Source: an uncultured Eubacteriales bacterium
Lineage (GTDB): Bacteria > Bacillota > Clostridia > Oscillospirales > Oscillospiraceae
Assembly (NCBI GenBank): GCA_900554275.1
Contig: USGS01000001.1
Coordinates: forward strand, 58,681-122,680
Reading direction: 5' to 3'
DNA: 64,000 nucleotides
Below are positions 1 through 8,570 of the stretch, piece after piece (positions within the stretch are counted from its first letter, which is position 1; each line of letters opens with the position of its first letter). The notes beneath the pieces are model-generated. The model saw only the letters and a list, made by a program, of their open reading frames with translations, did not search any database and was not told where the DNA came from. The translations under genes were made by a program, and so were the position numbers.

Positions 1-3000
1 TCCTTGCCATAGGCGTAGCCCGCCACAGAGCCGCCGCCGGCGGACGTGCCGCGCAGGGTCAGGCTCTGGATGTGAGAGCCGCCGCCGATCTGCTTGAACA
101 GGCCGCTGGTGGCGTTCAGGCCGGTGATCTCATGGCCCGCGCCGTCCAGCTCGACCTTCTTGCTGCTGTCGATATTCAGCCAGGCGTACTTGCCCAGATC
201 AATGTCGGCAGTCAGAACGCCGGACACATCGGCGGTCTTGCTCTCGTTCACGAACCAGGCCAGCTCCGCGCCGGTGGCGATCTGATACACGCCGCTCTCG
301 TTCTTCTGGGGCTCGGTCTTGCTGCTGCCGTTCCAGGCGCTGTCGGAGGTGACCGTCAGCGTGACGGAGAACTGGTTCGTGCCGTCCTCGGTGACGGTGA
401 CAGAGCCGGTGGTATACTCCACACCCTGGCCGGAGATGGTGTAAAAATACTCCTCGGCATAGCATTTGAAGCTGCCGTCGTCGGCCACATTGACCACGTT
501 GCCCGCGGCATCCTTCAAGGTAACGGTCAGGCTTGTGCGGGCGATGGCCTTGCCGTCGCTGCCCACAAAGCTCAGCTTGCCGGTGAGGAAGTCCGTCTTG
601 GCCAGCGCCAGCGTCAGCTCGGGCAGACGGGCCAGGACGCCGGAGGTGCTGGGTGCGTTGAAGCCGGGGTTTGTGCCGGCGGCATAGGTGATGCCGCGGT
701 GGGTGGGCACGCCCGGCCACCCGGCCTGCTTGATCGCGCCGGAGAGGGAATAAGTCTCGCCGTCCCAATACTTGGGAATGGTGATGCTGATGCGCTGGCG
801 GGCCGGGTTACCGCTGAAGTCGTACACGCCGAAGTTGCCGCCGGGGTCGGACTTGAAGAATGTGCCGTCCTCACCCTGGTAGTACAGGGAGAAGTTGAAG
901 TTATACGCGCCGGACAGCTTCTCCTTGGGGCTGACCAGGTTGCTGAACTGCAGGTTCACGGTGTCGCCGGCCTTGAGGGCTTTCATCGCGGCCTCAGACA
1001 GCTCCTTGCCATCGTTGTCCACCAGCTTATAGCTGACGCCCCGGGCGGTGACGACCTGATAGTTGGCCACGCCGTTCTTCTCCACCTTGATGATGTGGCG
1101 GCCCGTGGTCAGGCCGGTAACGGTGACCGTGCCGTCCTCCGCCACAGTCACACCATTGTTGGTGAAACCGTTGAAGGTCATGGTATCGCCCACGGTAGAG
1201 CGGGCCACGGTGACGGTGCAGCCGCTTTCGGGCTTGAAGCTGTAGGAAGCGCCCTTATCGCCCAGATAGAACAGGATGTCGTGCTCCGCGTCCAAAATGC
1301 GCTGCTCATCCTTGGTGATGGCGGCATCCATACGATCCAGTGTCATGTTGGTCTCGATGCCCGTGCCGTCGCTGCCCACCGTCACCACGAACACGCCGGT
1401 GCACTCCGGCCAGATGGCGGAGAACTCCTTGCTGGAGGTGCTGCTCTGACCCTGCTTATGGATCATGGCGTCGTAGGTCACCAGCACGATGGCCGTACCG
1501 GCCTTGTTGGCGGTCATAGTGGCCACATTGCTGTTTACCGCGTCCGGGGTGATGGTCACCACGTCGCTGGGATTGCCGTTGACGTCGATGACCTGATAGT
1601 GCATATCGGGCAGGGCCACCTTGGCGTTCATATAGCTCTCGATGGCGAACCAGTTGCGGAAGGAGTTCAGCTCGAACGTCTCGCCCACGGCCATGCTCTT
1701 GTAGCCCTGGGTATTGATGTTCAGGTAGATGTCGGCGCGGTCATACACGTTCTTCTCGAAGCGGTAGATCGTGTCCTTGGTGAAGCTCGTATCGCCGATG
1801 TGCAGATCCTCCGCCGTCAGGGTGATGGCGTCGTCCGCGCTCCAGCGCTTATAGTCCCAGTAGGTCACGCCGTCGGGGTTCTGCACGCGGTAGAAATAGT
1901 CCGTGTTCTGATCCACGCGGTAGGCGACGGTGTTGGTCGCCTCATCGCGGCTCACGGGCTCGATATAGGAGTACACATAGTACTTGGCCAGCGTACCCAT
2001 GGTGACAGTGGAGCCTGCCGGAACGGTAAGGGTCACGTTCACGCCAGCCTTGCAGTTGATGGAGAAACTGTCGTTCATGGTGGGGGTCTTCTTCGCGGTG
2101 GCCGTATTGAAGGTGGGCCGGGTCACCGGGTCGGGCGTGACCGTGGCCTGCACGGTATCGCCTACCACGAAGATGCAGCTGTCGTAGGTTTTCTCCCACG
2201 TCTGGCCCTTGCCGCTGACAGTCCGGCCCGGTGCAGCGGTGCGCACCTGGTTGTCGGCGGAGGTGACCTTCACATCCAGGGTGTAGTCCGTGCCCAGCAC
2301 CCAACCGGAGTTCACGGAGATCTGATAGATGCGCTGGATCTTGGCCGCGTTCTCGCCGGCCTTGACCGTCAGGGACAGGCCGCCGTTGCAGTCGTCGTTG
2401 GCGTCATAGCCCTCCACCCAGTAGTCGCCCACGGGCAGCGTCAGGGTATAGGCGGCATTGGCGATCGTCACATCCGCCAGCAGGTCGGTGTCGCCCTTGA
2501 CGCCATCAATATAGGTATACAGCTTGAGATACTTGACCTGCGCGTCATGGAGACCGCTGAGGGTCAGCTCGGCTTCTTCCACCGCGTTCACATCCACCGT
2601 GACCGGCAGGATGCTGAGAACGATGGGAGTCGCGTAGTTATCTTTGATCTCCGCTTTCGGCATATACGCCGTCAGATAATATGTACCATCCGTCTCCGGA
2701 GCGGTAAAGGACACTGTGCCGTCCTCTGCCACCACAGCGCCGCTGATGTCCGTCAGCTTGCCGCTTTCCGCATTGACCCAGGCCAGCTGGGCGCCTTCCA
2801 GCGCACTGATCTGATTATTGGCTTCCAGCGCCTCCATAGGCACGCAGCCATAGTAACCGATGCAATAGCCCATCACGGTCATATTCACCGCCGCCTTGGG
2901 CTTTATCGTCAGGCTGTCCAGCTTGGCATCAGCCTTCTCCCAGATCGGGTAATTATCCAGTGCAGAGTCGTCCTGATACAGGAAGAAATCCACAACATTG

Positions 3001-4205
3001 CCGGTATTCACCTCCGCCTGTGCGACGGTGTAGCCGGTATAGCTCTTCCCGCCGGGAGCGTAGGTGTCATCCGCCAGTACGCCGTTATGCGGCACAGAGC
3101 CGTTGATGGTAAAGCCGCAGTTCCCCGTCTTTTCGCCGAAAATAGTGGTGATAAAACCGCTGCTGCTTACGACCAAATAGTCCGCAGCCGTCTCCTTGGT
3201 GAACGCCTCACCGAAGGTCAGCTCATGGGCGCGGACCAGCACGTCCAGCGCGGACACGCCGTCCACCTCGTCGGTAAAGCCGTACTTCTCCGCCAGATCA
3301 GACGCCACGGTCTGCTTCTCCGCGAAGCCGTGGAGATATGCGCCCGCCGCCTGAGAGCGGATGGTCACCTCCGCCGTGGTAACCACCGGCGCGTGGGGCG
3401 CGATCATCGTAACAGTATAGGTGGTGGGGGTAACAGCCGGCGTGGCGTTCTCGCCCTCGCCGCTGGCCTCCTGTGCGTCGCCGCAGCGGATGGTCAGCAC
3501 CGTGCCGTCCGCCACGGGGATAGACGCCGTGCGGCGGTAGGAGGTCTCGCCCACAGACAGATAGACCTGGTTCTGCTTGTTGGCTGCGGAGGCCGCGACA
3601 GTGACCTGCTCCACGCCCTCCGTCAGCTCCAGGGTATAGCTGGTGGTGTCCTTGTCGAATTCGGGCGCCAGCTTACCGGCGCTGAAGCTCAGGGCCGTCA
3701 GGCTGGTGTCGTTCATCGTCGTCCAGTTGCCGCCGATGTCCGCGCCCAAATTGCAGGTATACATGACGCGGATCTGGTCGCCGTTGGCCAGCGTACCGTC
3801 TGCCACGGTAAATTCTTTAAAGCCGCGGTTGGTGAACCAGTCGTTCAGCGTGCCCATCCAGCCGCCGCCCTGGCTGCCGTCAAAATGGCCCAGAGCCGCA
3901 TCGCCCTTGGTGATCTCGCTGATATAACCCTTGTCCGCGCCTACGGCGGTGTAGCCCGCCCCACGCAGCGCGCTGTCTACGCAGCTCATCATGGTGGCAT
4001 CCGCCGTCAGGGTCACGTCGGTGTCCACCAGCGTACCCTTCATCTCATCATACTGGACGTCGGTATACGTGGTGTTCTCCACGATGACGTGGACACTGCC
4101 GAGGCTGCTTTCGCTCCCCTCGGCCACTTCGGCCCACACGGTGGTGGGGATCAGGCTCAGCGCCATGACCAGTGCCAGGAAGAGCGAAACTAAGCGTTTC
4201 TTCAT
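1..4205 (-). CDS. Large secreted surface protein with DUF4430 (transcobalamin-like) domains, 3' end outside window
   Basis: About 1,400 residues are visible and the frame is still open at the window edge, so the C-terminus is missing. The ATG at 4205 follows an AAGGAGG ribosome site and begins a signal peptide (MKKRLVSLFLALVMALS, likely cleaved after VWA, residue 25). Residues about 36-155 look like DUF4430: a Y-I-S-E-I strand, a GGGWMGTLNDW turn and a final NGDQIRVMY strand. A cadherin-like beta-sandwich repeat follows (about 168-242, TTSYTLELTEGVEQVTV). A second DUF4430-like unit covers about 315-412 (SALDVLVRAHE ... GNCGFTINGSVP ... GNVVDFFLYQ). The rest is repeated Ig-like or carboxypeptidase-regulatory-like beta domains, and the last visible part resembles a GLUG or beta-helix region. 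DUF4430 is related to the C-terminal domain of transcobalamin and intrinsic factor. The leader resembles a cobalamin riboswitch, so I infer a cell-surface corrinoid-binding role. Adhesion is the alternative. No sortase motif or S-layer anchor can be seen because the end is missing. Confidence 0.85.
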   Translation of the reverse strand, partial: MKKRLVSLFLALVMALSLIPTTVWAEVAEGSESSLGSVHVIVENTTYTDVQYDEMKGTLVDTDVTLTADATMMSCVDSALRGAGYTAVGADKGYISEITKGDAALGHFDGSQGGGWMGTLNDWFTNRGFKEFTVADGTLANGDQIRVMYTCNLGADIGGNWTTMNDTSLTALSFSAGKLAPEFDKDTTSYTLELTEGVEQVTVAASAANKQNQVYLSVGETSYRRTASIPVADGTVLTIRCGDAQEASGEGENATPAVTPTTYTVTMIAPHAPVVTTAEVTIRSQAAGAYLHGFAEKQTVASDLAEKYGFTDEVDGVSALDVLVRAHELTFGEAFTKETAADYLVVSSSGFITTIFGEKTGNCGFTINGSVPHNGVLADDTYAPGGKSYTGYTVAQAEVNTGNVVDFFLYQDDSALDNYPIWEKADAKLDSLTIKPKAAVNMTVMGYCIGYYGCVPMEALEANNQISALEGAQLAWVNAESGKLTDISGAVVAEDGTVSFTAPETDGTYYLTAYMPKAEIKDNYATPIVLSILPVTVDVNAVEEAELTLSGLHDAQVKYLKLYTYIDGVKGDTDLLADVTIANAAYTLTLPVGDYWVEGYDANDDCNGGLSLTVKAGENAAKIQRIYQISVNSGWVLGTDYTLDVKVTSADNQVRTAAPGRTVSGKGQTWEKTYDSCIFVVGDTVQATVTPDPVTRPTFNTATAKKTPTMNDSFSINCKAGVNVTLTVPAGSTVTMGTLAKYYVYSYIEPVSRDEATNTVAYRVDQNTDYFYRVQNPDGVTYWDYKRWSADDAITLTAEDLHIGDTSFTKDTIYRFEKNVYDRADIYLNINTQGYKSMAVGETFELNSFRNWFAIESYMNAKVALPDMHYQVIDVNGNPSDVVTITPDAVNSNVATMTANKAGTAIVLVTYDAMIHKQGQSSTSSKEFSAIWPECTGVFVVTVGSDGTGIETNMTLDRMDAAITKDEQRILDAEHDILFYLGDKGASYSFKPESGCTVTVARSTVGDTMTFNGFTNNGVTVAEDGTVTVTGLTTGRHIIKVEKNGVANYQVVTARGVSYKLVDNDGKELSEAAMKALKAGDTVNLQFSNLVSPKEKLSGAYNFNFSLYYQGEDGTFFKSDPGGNFGVYDFSGNPARQRISITIPKYWDGETYSLSGAIKQAGWPGVPTHRGITYAAGTNPGFNAPSTSGVLARLPELTLALAKTDFLTGKLSFVGSDGKAIARTSLTVTLKDAAGNVVNVADDGSFKCYAEEYFYTISGQGVEYTTGSVTVTEDGTNQFSVTLTVTSDSAWNGSSKTEPQKNESGVYQIATGAELAWFVNESKTADVSGVLTADIDLGKYAWLNIDSSKKVELDGAGHEITGLNATSGLFKQIGGGSHIQSLTLRGTSAGGGSVAGYAYGK

Positions 4206-4549
4206 CTGTTGTTTCCTCCTTGTGATTTTCTCTGCTCGTTATATAAACGCCTTTCGGCCTTGCTGCCCCTGTCTCCGCTCAGGAAGAGGAGGTGGGAGAG
4301 GCCCGGCTTGGCCTCTCCTACCCTTATGGAAAGCTGACGGTCTCCGTTCAGACCGCCAAGGCTTGGCAAAAATAAGGGTGCTGCGTGTTCCCTCCAATAC
4401 GAAAAAACGCCGGTCATCCGCCTGCGCGGAAAACCAGCGAGTGCCGCAAGAAAAAAGCACCGACGCTTCCGTCACCGGAAACATCAGCGCGTACCCTTGC
4501 CTTGTCCATATCACACACGGAGAGAGCGCCCGCTGTTGTCGGCCCTCCT
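4206..4549 (-). other. Long structured leader between riboswitch and surface-protein start
   Basis: This 340-base stretch has no gene and lies between the riboswitch-like element and the ATG at 4205. Read leftwards it contains a terminator-like hairpin (4402-4438). It also has an 8-bp pair of arms (4320-4327 with 4372-4379) enclosing smaller hairpins, and a perfect 9-bp hairpin with a 6-base loop (arms 4310-4318 and 4295-4303). It ends with the ribosome site. The amount of pairing suggests a structured 5' UTR, possibly one that stabilises the message or completes the switch. I recognise no known RNA family in this part. Confidence 0.5.
4402..4438 (-). terminator. Candidate attenuator terminator in the surface-protein leader
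   Basis: On the minus strand an outer 6-bp stem (GCTGGT with ACCGGC, one GU pair) and an inner CCGC/GCGG stem with loop GCAG are separated by a 3x3 internal loop. They are followed by GTTTTTT (U run at 4403-4408). The position, 110 bases downstream of the cobalamin-riboswitch-like core and upstream of the coding region, suits ligand-dependent termination. A weaker hairpin plus T6 run lies slightly upstream (about 4457-4480). No antiterminator pairing was worked out. Confidence 0.55.
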
Positions 4550-4775
4550 CCATGTAAGTCTCCTGCCTCGCGCCACGGAGCTTTCGCTCCCCGTCTGCCG
4601 CCTACCTTCTCAGGACTTGCGTCCCAATGGCTGACTTTCGTCACACAGCTCTCGCCGCTTCGGTGCATCCTTGCGCCCACAGTGCCGTTCGCGTGGGGTT
4701 CTTGCGCCCCGTTCCTTTCAAAACTGCCGCCTGACCGTGTTCGGTCGTTGCGGCGGCAGCCACACAGCATCCTCG
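4550..4775 (-). promoter_or_regulatory. Cobalamin-riboswitch-like element
   Basis: Read 5' to 3' on the minus strand, the order of motifs matches the cobalamin riboswitch family. A P2-like stem (4759-4752 pairing with 4731-4724) leads into TTTTGAAAGGAAC, the counterpart of AAAAGGGAA. Next come a GGGG/CCCC hairpin with an AA-containing loop and CGGCACTGTG, the counterpart of CCGCAACTGT. Then GCCATTGGG and GAGAAGG match CCACTG and GGGAAGG, and GAGGCAGGAGACTTAC (around 4556-4569) matches the B12-box AGCCAGGAGACCTGC. The box is imperfect after GGAGAC, and the closing P1 helix was not resolved. The element follows a strong promoter and precedes a DUF4430 protein, which fits B12 repression. Family knowledge plus motif reading; no covariance model was run. 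Confidence 0.75.
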
Positions 4776-4818
4776 GACCACTATTCACTTATCCGGGCCG
4801 TCCGGCCCACTGCAAATC

Positions 4819-4847
4819 ATTATAGCCGCCCCGTCTTTCCTTGTCAA
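4819..4847 (-). promoter_or_regulatory. Consensus sigma-A promoter for the surface-protein leader
   Basis: Minus-strand TTGACA (4847-4842), a 17-base spacer and TATAAT (4824-4819) form a perfect housekeeping promoter. It sits just after the LysR stop codon, so transcription would begin near 4812 and enter the riboswitch-like leader. Confidence 0.88.
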
Positions 4848-4868
4848 GGGGGCTGGCATCGCAAACTG

Positions 4869-5753
4869 TCATTTTTCTCCATTCTCCGCCACCCAACGCC
4901 GCACATAGTCCACGAAACGCCGGGTAGACGCGGACAGCGCCCCCTTGTCCTTCACGCCGATGCCGATGTTGCGGTAAAACCGCTCCGGCGCGTGGCACAC
5001 CGCCACCGGGTACGGGCTGTGGCGCACCATCAGCTCCGGCAGCAGGCTGATGCCCAGTCCCTTGGACACCATGGCCAGCATGGTTCGGTCCTCCCGGGCG
5101 GTATAGCGGACGTTGGGCCGCACGTCCATCCGGTCCAGCGCCGCCGTGATCTCATAGTCGTCGCCCTCCTCCAGCCGGATGAACGGCTCGCTGGCCAGCG
5201 CCTGCAGGGGAAACGTGTTGTTCCCCGCCAGCGGGTGGCCGCAGGGCGTCACCACCACCAGCTCGTCCCGGTGCAGGGGATACGTCTGCAGCCGCTTGGC
5301 AGACGGCAGCCGCAGAAACCCGCAGTCCACCTTGCCCTGCAATATCCACTCCTCGCTCTGGCCGTAGAAATCGCCGGTGACCACCTCGAACTCAATATTG
5401 GGATACAGCTCCCCGAAGCTCTTGAGGATAGACGGCAGCCACTGGGCGGACACGCTGGAGAACGTGGCCACCTTCACAAGGCCCGCATCCATGCCCTTCA
5501 GATCCGCCGCCGACTGCATCAGCGCCCGGTGGGCGGCGCACAGCCGCTCGATCTTGGGCAGCAGGGCACGGCCGTCCGCCGTCAGCACCACGCCGCCCCG
5601 GTTGCGGCTCAGCAGCGTGACGCCCAGCTCGTCCTCCAGCGACTGCACCGCGTGGCTCACGCCGGACTGGGTAAAATTCAGCGCCTCCGCCGCCTTGGAA
5701 AAGCTGCCGCACTCCACCGTCTTGACGAACATCTGATATTTGGACACGCTCAT
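4869..5753 (-). CDS. LysR-family transcriptional regulator
   Basis: A 294-residue protein of normal LysR length. The N-terminal winged helix (residues about 1-60) reads QMFVKTVECGSFSKAAEALN, then TQSGVSHAVQSLEDELGVTLLSR with the usual Q-S-G-V-S-H recognition helix. Residues about 90-290 form the periplasmic-binding-protein-like effector domain. The inducer cannot be told from sequence. The gene is divergent from a small zinc-ribbon gene, and LysR regulators often control the divergent neighbour, so that gene is a possible target. A 12-bp palindrome lies over its own -35 region. The B12-like leader promoter starts directly downstream. Confidence 0.92.
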   Translation of the reverse strand: MSVSKYQMFVKTVECGSFSKAAEALNFTQSGVSHAVQSLEDELGVTLLSRNRGGVVLTADGRALLPKIERLCAAHRALMQSAADLKGMDAGLVKVATFSSVSAQWLPSILKSFGELYPNIEFEVVTGDFYGQSEEWILQGKVDCGFLRLPSAKRLQTYPLHRDELVVVTPCGHPLAGNNTFPLQALASEPFIRLEEGDDYEITAALDRMDVRPNVRYTAREDRTMLAMVSKGLGISLLPELMVRHSPYPVAVCHAPERFYRNIGIGVKDKGALSASTRRFVDYVRRWVAENGEK

Positions 5754-5777
5754 GGTGCCACCTCCTTCTTGCCCTCT

Positions 5778-5810
5778 ATCTTATCATACTTTTCCTCATA
5801 CTTGCAAGTA
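5778..5810 (-). promoter_or_regulatory. LysR gene promoter with overlapping palindrome
   Basis: Minus-strand TTGCAA (5807-5802), an 18-base spacer and TAAGAT (5783-5778) form a plausible promoter. The perfect 12-bp palindrome TACTTGCAAGTA (5799-5810) covers the -35 box. A palindrome in a LysR divergent region is the usual place for an autoregulatory site. Inference from sequence only. Confidence 0.5.
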
Positions 5811-5822
5811 CAATTATGCGTT

Positions 5823-5850
5823 TTACAACTCAATAGCTTTGTGCTAATAT
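5823..5850 (+). promoter_or_regulatory. Candidate promoter for the zinc-ribbon gene
   Basis: TTACAA (5823-5828), a 16-base spacer and TAATAT (5845-5850) precede the GGAGG ribosome site of the 84-residue protein. The LysR palindrome is just upstream, a suitable activator position. Confidence 0.5.
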
Positions 5851-5891
5851 AAGGACAGTCAAACGAAGCAAATGAATGGAGGTAATTACTT

Positions 5892-6146
5892 ATGGCTTTG
5901 ATTTCTAAGATGAACCGGTGCGCCGTCTGCGGCAGCAGCTCTGTGGTCTATAACGAGGAGGCCCGCACCTACCACTGCGCGTCCTGCGGCAGCGACTGCG
6001 CCCACACCATGCCCGCCGCCGATCTGGCCCTCATCAACCGCATCGCCGCTCTGGGCGACCTGAAGGGCGAGATGCCTGAGCTGCGTAAGCGCTATCCCCG
6101 TTTGGACATGACCACCTGGACGCGGGAGAACCGTGTGCAGGCCTGA
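5892..6146 (+). CDS. Small zinc-ribbon protein, unknown function
   Basis: 84 residues, with a clear GGAGG ribosome site 10 bases before the ATG. Residues 10-37 contain two CxxC pairs (CAVC and CASC) spaced like a zinc ribbon (N-R-C-A-V-C-G ... Y-H-C-A-S-C-G), with a further Cys shortly after. The C-terminal half is a predicted helix rich in charged residues. There are no membrane segments. I do not recognise a named family. It is divergent from the LysR gene and followed by a strong terminator, so it is probably transcribed alone. It could be a small nucleic-acid-binding or metal-binding protein. Confidence 0.8.
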   Translation: MALISKMNRCAVCGSSSVVYNEEARTYHCASCGSDCAHTMPAADLALINRIAALGDLKGEMPELRKRYPRLDMTTWTRENRVQA

Positions 6147-6182
6147 CCCCGATACCATTTCTTTTCCATACTACCCCTCCAC

Positions 6183-6221
6183 AAGAGGGAAGCCCCGGCC
6201 GACGGCCGGGGCTTCCCTCTT
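6183..6221. terminator. Bidirectional terminator
   Basis: A perfect 18-bp stem (6183-6200 with 6204-6221) and a 3-base GAC loop, flanked by A and T runs on both sides. It separates the zinc-ribbon gene from the convergent metal ATPase gene and can serve both strands. Confidence 0.92.
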
Positions 6222-6237
6222 TATCTCATTCCTGTCA

Positions 6238-8121
6238 TTACAGATCATGCACCCGCAGGGCGCGGATGGCGTTCAGCACCGCCAGCACCATCACGCCCAC
6301 GTCCGCAAAGATAGCCGCCCACATATCCGCCGCGCCCACGGCCACCAGCACCAGGCACGCGAACTTCACCGCCAGCGCGAACACGATGTTCTGATACACG
6401 ATGCCGATGCACTTGCGGGAAATTTTGATGGCCTTGCTGATCTTGGCCGGGTCGTCGTCCATCAGCACGATGTCGGCGGCCTCGATGGCGGCGTCAGACC
6501 CCATCGCGCCCATGGCGATGCCGATGTCAGCCCGGCTCAGCACCGGCGCATCGTTGATGCCGTCGCCCACGAAGGCCAGCTTGTCCCGGCCCTTCTGCTG
6601 CGCCAGCAGCGCCTCCACCTGAGCCACCTTGTCGCCGGGGAGCAGCTCGCTGTGGACCTCGTCCACGCCCAGCTCCGCCGCCACCGCCTCCGCCACCTTT
6701 TTGGCGTCGCCGGTGAGCATAACAGTCCTGCTCACCCCGGCCTTATGCAGCGCGGCCAGCGCCTCCCTGGCGTGGGGCTTCACCACGTCGGAGATGACGA
6801 TATGGCCGGCGTACTGCCCGTCCACCGCCATGTGGATGATCGTGCCCACGCTGTGGCAGTCGTGGTACGGGATGCCCAGCCGCTCCATGAGCTTGCTGTT
6901 GCCCGCCGCCACCGTATGGCCGTCCACACAGGCGGTGACGCCGTGGCCGCTGATCTCCTGAATGTCGGTGACGCGGCTGCGGTCGATGGCCTTGCCGTAG
7001 GCGCGCTGCAAGCTCCTGCTGATGGGGTGGGAGGACGCACACTCCGCCAGCGCCGCGTACTCCAGCAGCTTGCTCTCGTCCATGTCGCTGTGGTGGACGG
7101 CGGTGACCTCAAACACGCCCTTCGTCAGCGTACCGGTCTTGTCGAACACCACTGTTTTCACCTGGGACAGCGTCTCCAGATAGTTAGACCCCTTAATGAG
7201 CACGCCCTCCTTGCTGGCGCCGCCGATACCGGCGAAGAAGCTCAGGGGGATGCTGACCACCAGCGCGCAGGGGCAGCTGGTGACCAAAAACGTCAGCGCA
7301 CGGTAGACCCACTGCTCCCACTGGCCGTCCATGCCGCCGATCAGCCGGATCACCGGGGGCAGCACCGCCAGCGCCAGGGCGCTGTAACACACGGCGGGGG
7401 TGTAGACGCGGGCGAACTTGGCGATGAAGTCCTCGCTGCGGGACTTGCGGGAGCTGGAGTTCTCCACCAGCTCCAGGATCTTGGAAACGGTGGACTCTCC
7501 GAACTCCTTGGTGGTGCGGATCTTCAAAAGGCCCGTCATGTTGATGCAGCCGCTGATGATCTCGTCCCCCTCGCGGGCGTCCCGGGGCAAGCTCTCGCCG
7601 GTGAGGGCGCTGGTGTTCAGGGTGGAGCTGCCCTCCACCACCACGCCGTCGATGGGGACTTTTTCGCCGGGCTGCACCACGATGACCGTGCCCACGGCCA
7701 CCTCGTCCGGATCGACCTGCACCAGCTGGCCGTCCCGCTCCACGTTGGCGTAGTCGGGACGGATGTCCATCAATGCGCTGATGTTCTTCCGGCTCTTGCC
7801 TACGGCGTAGCTCTGGAACAGCTCGCCGATCTGATAGAACAGCATAACGGCGATGGCCTCGTTGTAGTCGCCGCTCTTTTCATAGATGGCCAGCGCGAAC
7901 GCGCCCACGGTGGCCACGGCCATCAGGAAGTTCTCGTCGAACACCCGGCCGTTCAGAATGCCCTGCCCCGCCTTTTTCAGGATGTCATAGCCGATGACCA
8001 GGTACGCCGCCAGATACAGCGCCAGCCGCGGCCAGCCCGTCACCGGCAGGAAGTACAGCGCCGCCAGCATGACGGCGGTGATCAGGATGCGCGAGAGCAT
8101 CTTTTTCTGTTTCTTCGTCAT
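6238..8121 (-). CDS. P1B-type heavy-metal ATPase (Zn/Cd/Pb type)
   Basis: A 627-residue integral membrane ATPase that would export a divalent soft metal. The chosen ATG at 8121 (MTKKQKKML) has the GAAAGGAG ribosome site; the upstream open frame lacks one. Visible motifs in order: the actuator TGES loop; the CPC metal site in a membrane helix (TSCPCALVVS, the hallmark of Zn/Cd/Pb and Cu classes); the phosphorylation site DKTGTLTKG; the class-specific SHP motif (CASSHPISR); and the hinge GDGINDAPVLSRADIG. The usual N-terminal HMA metal-binding domain is absent, but a free HMA protein is encoded just upstream in the same transcript. With the divergent ArsR-type regulator this makes a metal-induced efflux unit. 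Zn/Cd rather than Cu is favoured by the overall resemblance to CadA/ZntA and by the ArsR partner, but the exact ion is inferred. Confidence 0.93.
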   Translation of the reverse strand: MTKKQKKMLSRILITAVMLAALYFLPVTGWPRLALYLAAYLVIGYDILKKAGQGILNGRVFDENFLMAVATVGAFALAIYEKSGDYNEAIAVMLFYQIGELFQSYAVGKSRKNISALMDIRPDYANVERDGQLVQVDPDEVAVGTVIVVQPGEKVPIDGVVVEGSSTLNTSALTGESLPRDAREGDEIISGCINMTGLLKIRTTKEFGESTVSKILELVENSSSRKSRSEDFIAKFARVYTPAVCYSALALAVLPPVIRLIGGMDGQWEQWVYRALTFLVTSCPCALVVSIPLSFFAGIGGASKEGVLIKGSNYLETLSQVKTVVFDKTGTLTKGVFEVTAVHHSDMDESKLLEYAALAECASSHPISRSLQRAYGKAIDRSRVTDIQEISGHGVTACVDGHTVAAGNSKLMERLGIPYHDCHSVGTIIHMAVDGQYAGHIVISDVVKPHAREALAALHKAGVSRTVMLTGDAKKVAEAVAAELGVDEVHSELLPGDKVAQVEALLAQQKGRDKLAFVGDGINDAPVLSRADIGIAMGAMGSDAAIEAADIVLMDDDPAKISKAIKISRKCIGIVYQNIVFALAVKFACLVLVAVGAADMWAAIFADVGVMVLAVLNAIRALRVHDL

Positions 8122-8189
8122 AGTCCCGCTCCTTTCCTCGATGGGAGAAAACGCGCCCTGCATGGGTGCAGGGCGCGGCTGAATATGTC

Positions 8190-8408
8190 TTACAGCTCGA
8201 TCTCGCAGTCAGGCTCGACCTTCTTGCAGGCCTTCAGAACGGCCTTCATGGTGGCCTTCACGTCCGCACCCTCAGCAAATTCCACGATCATCTTTTGGGT
8301 CATGAAGTTCACCACCGCGGAAGCCACGCCCTCGGTCTTGCCCGCGGCCTCCTCCATCAGGTTGGCGCAGTTGGCGCAGTCCACTTCAATGCTGTACGTC
8401 TTTTTCAT
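8190..8408 (-). CDS. Free-standing HMA metal-binding protein
   Basis: 72 residues, the size of one heavy-metal-associated ferredoxin-like domain. The metal site is D-C-A-N-C in loop 1 (residues 10-14) instead of the common MxCxxC. A GGAGAGGAG ribosome site precedes the ATG at 8408. It lies 68 bases upstream of the P1B ATPase, which lacks its own HMA domain, so it probably delivers metal to or senses metal for that pump. The acidic C-terminus (EPDCEIEL) has an extra Cys that could add a ligand. Confidence 0.9.
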   Translation of the reverse strand: MKKTYSIEVDCANCANLMEEAAGKTEGVASAVVNFMTQKMIVEFAEGADVKATMKAVLKACKKVEPDCEIEL

Positions 8409-8441
8409 GGGTATGCTCCTCTCCGTGCCGGTAGTTTTACC

Positions 8442-8500
8442 ATTAAGCACTTGTTTAATCATCATGGCCGTAGTATACTGTCCCTGCGCCCAAAAGTCAA
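8442..8500 (-). promoter_or_regulatory. Promoter and candidate ArsR operator of the metal efflux operon
   Basis: Minus-strand TTGACT (8500-8495), a 17-base spacer and TATACT (8477-8472) form the promoter. Just downstream the inverted repeat ATTAA-N8-TTAAT (8442-8459) sits in the initially transcribed region. Its shape resembles SmtB/CzrA-type operators, and the candidate repressor is encoded divergently at 8571. Confidence 0.65.
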
Positions 8501-8570
8501 CAGCTCCGCCCCACTCTCTGCCAAAGGGGCGAAAAGCATTTCCGTTCGGGCGAAAAGGGAGGATACCGAC

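Noticed and set aside
72..4193. A 1,373-codon open frame on the plus strand
   Set aside because: It is antisense to the surface protein, which has a signal peptide, ribosome site, promoter and recognisable domains. The plus-strand translation is low-complexity A/G/V/H/D-rich, typical of the shadow of a GC-rich gene.
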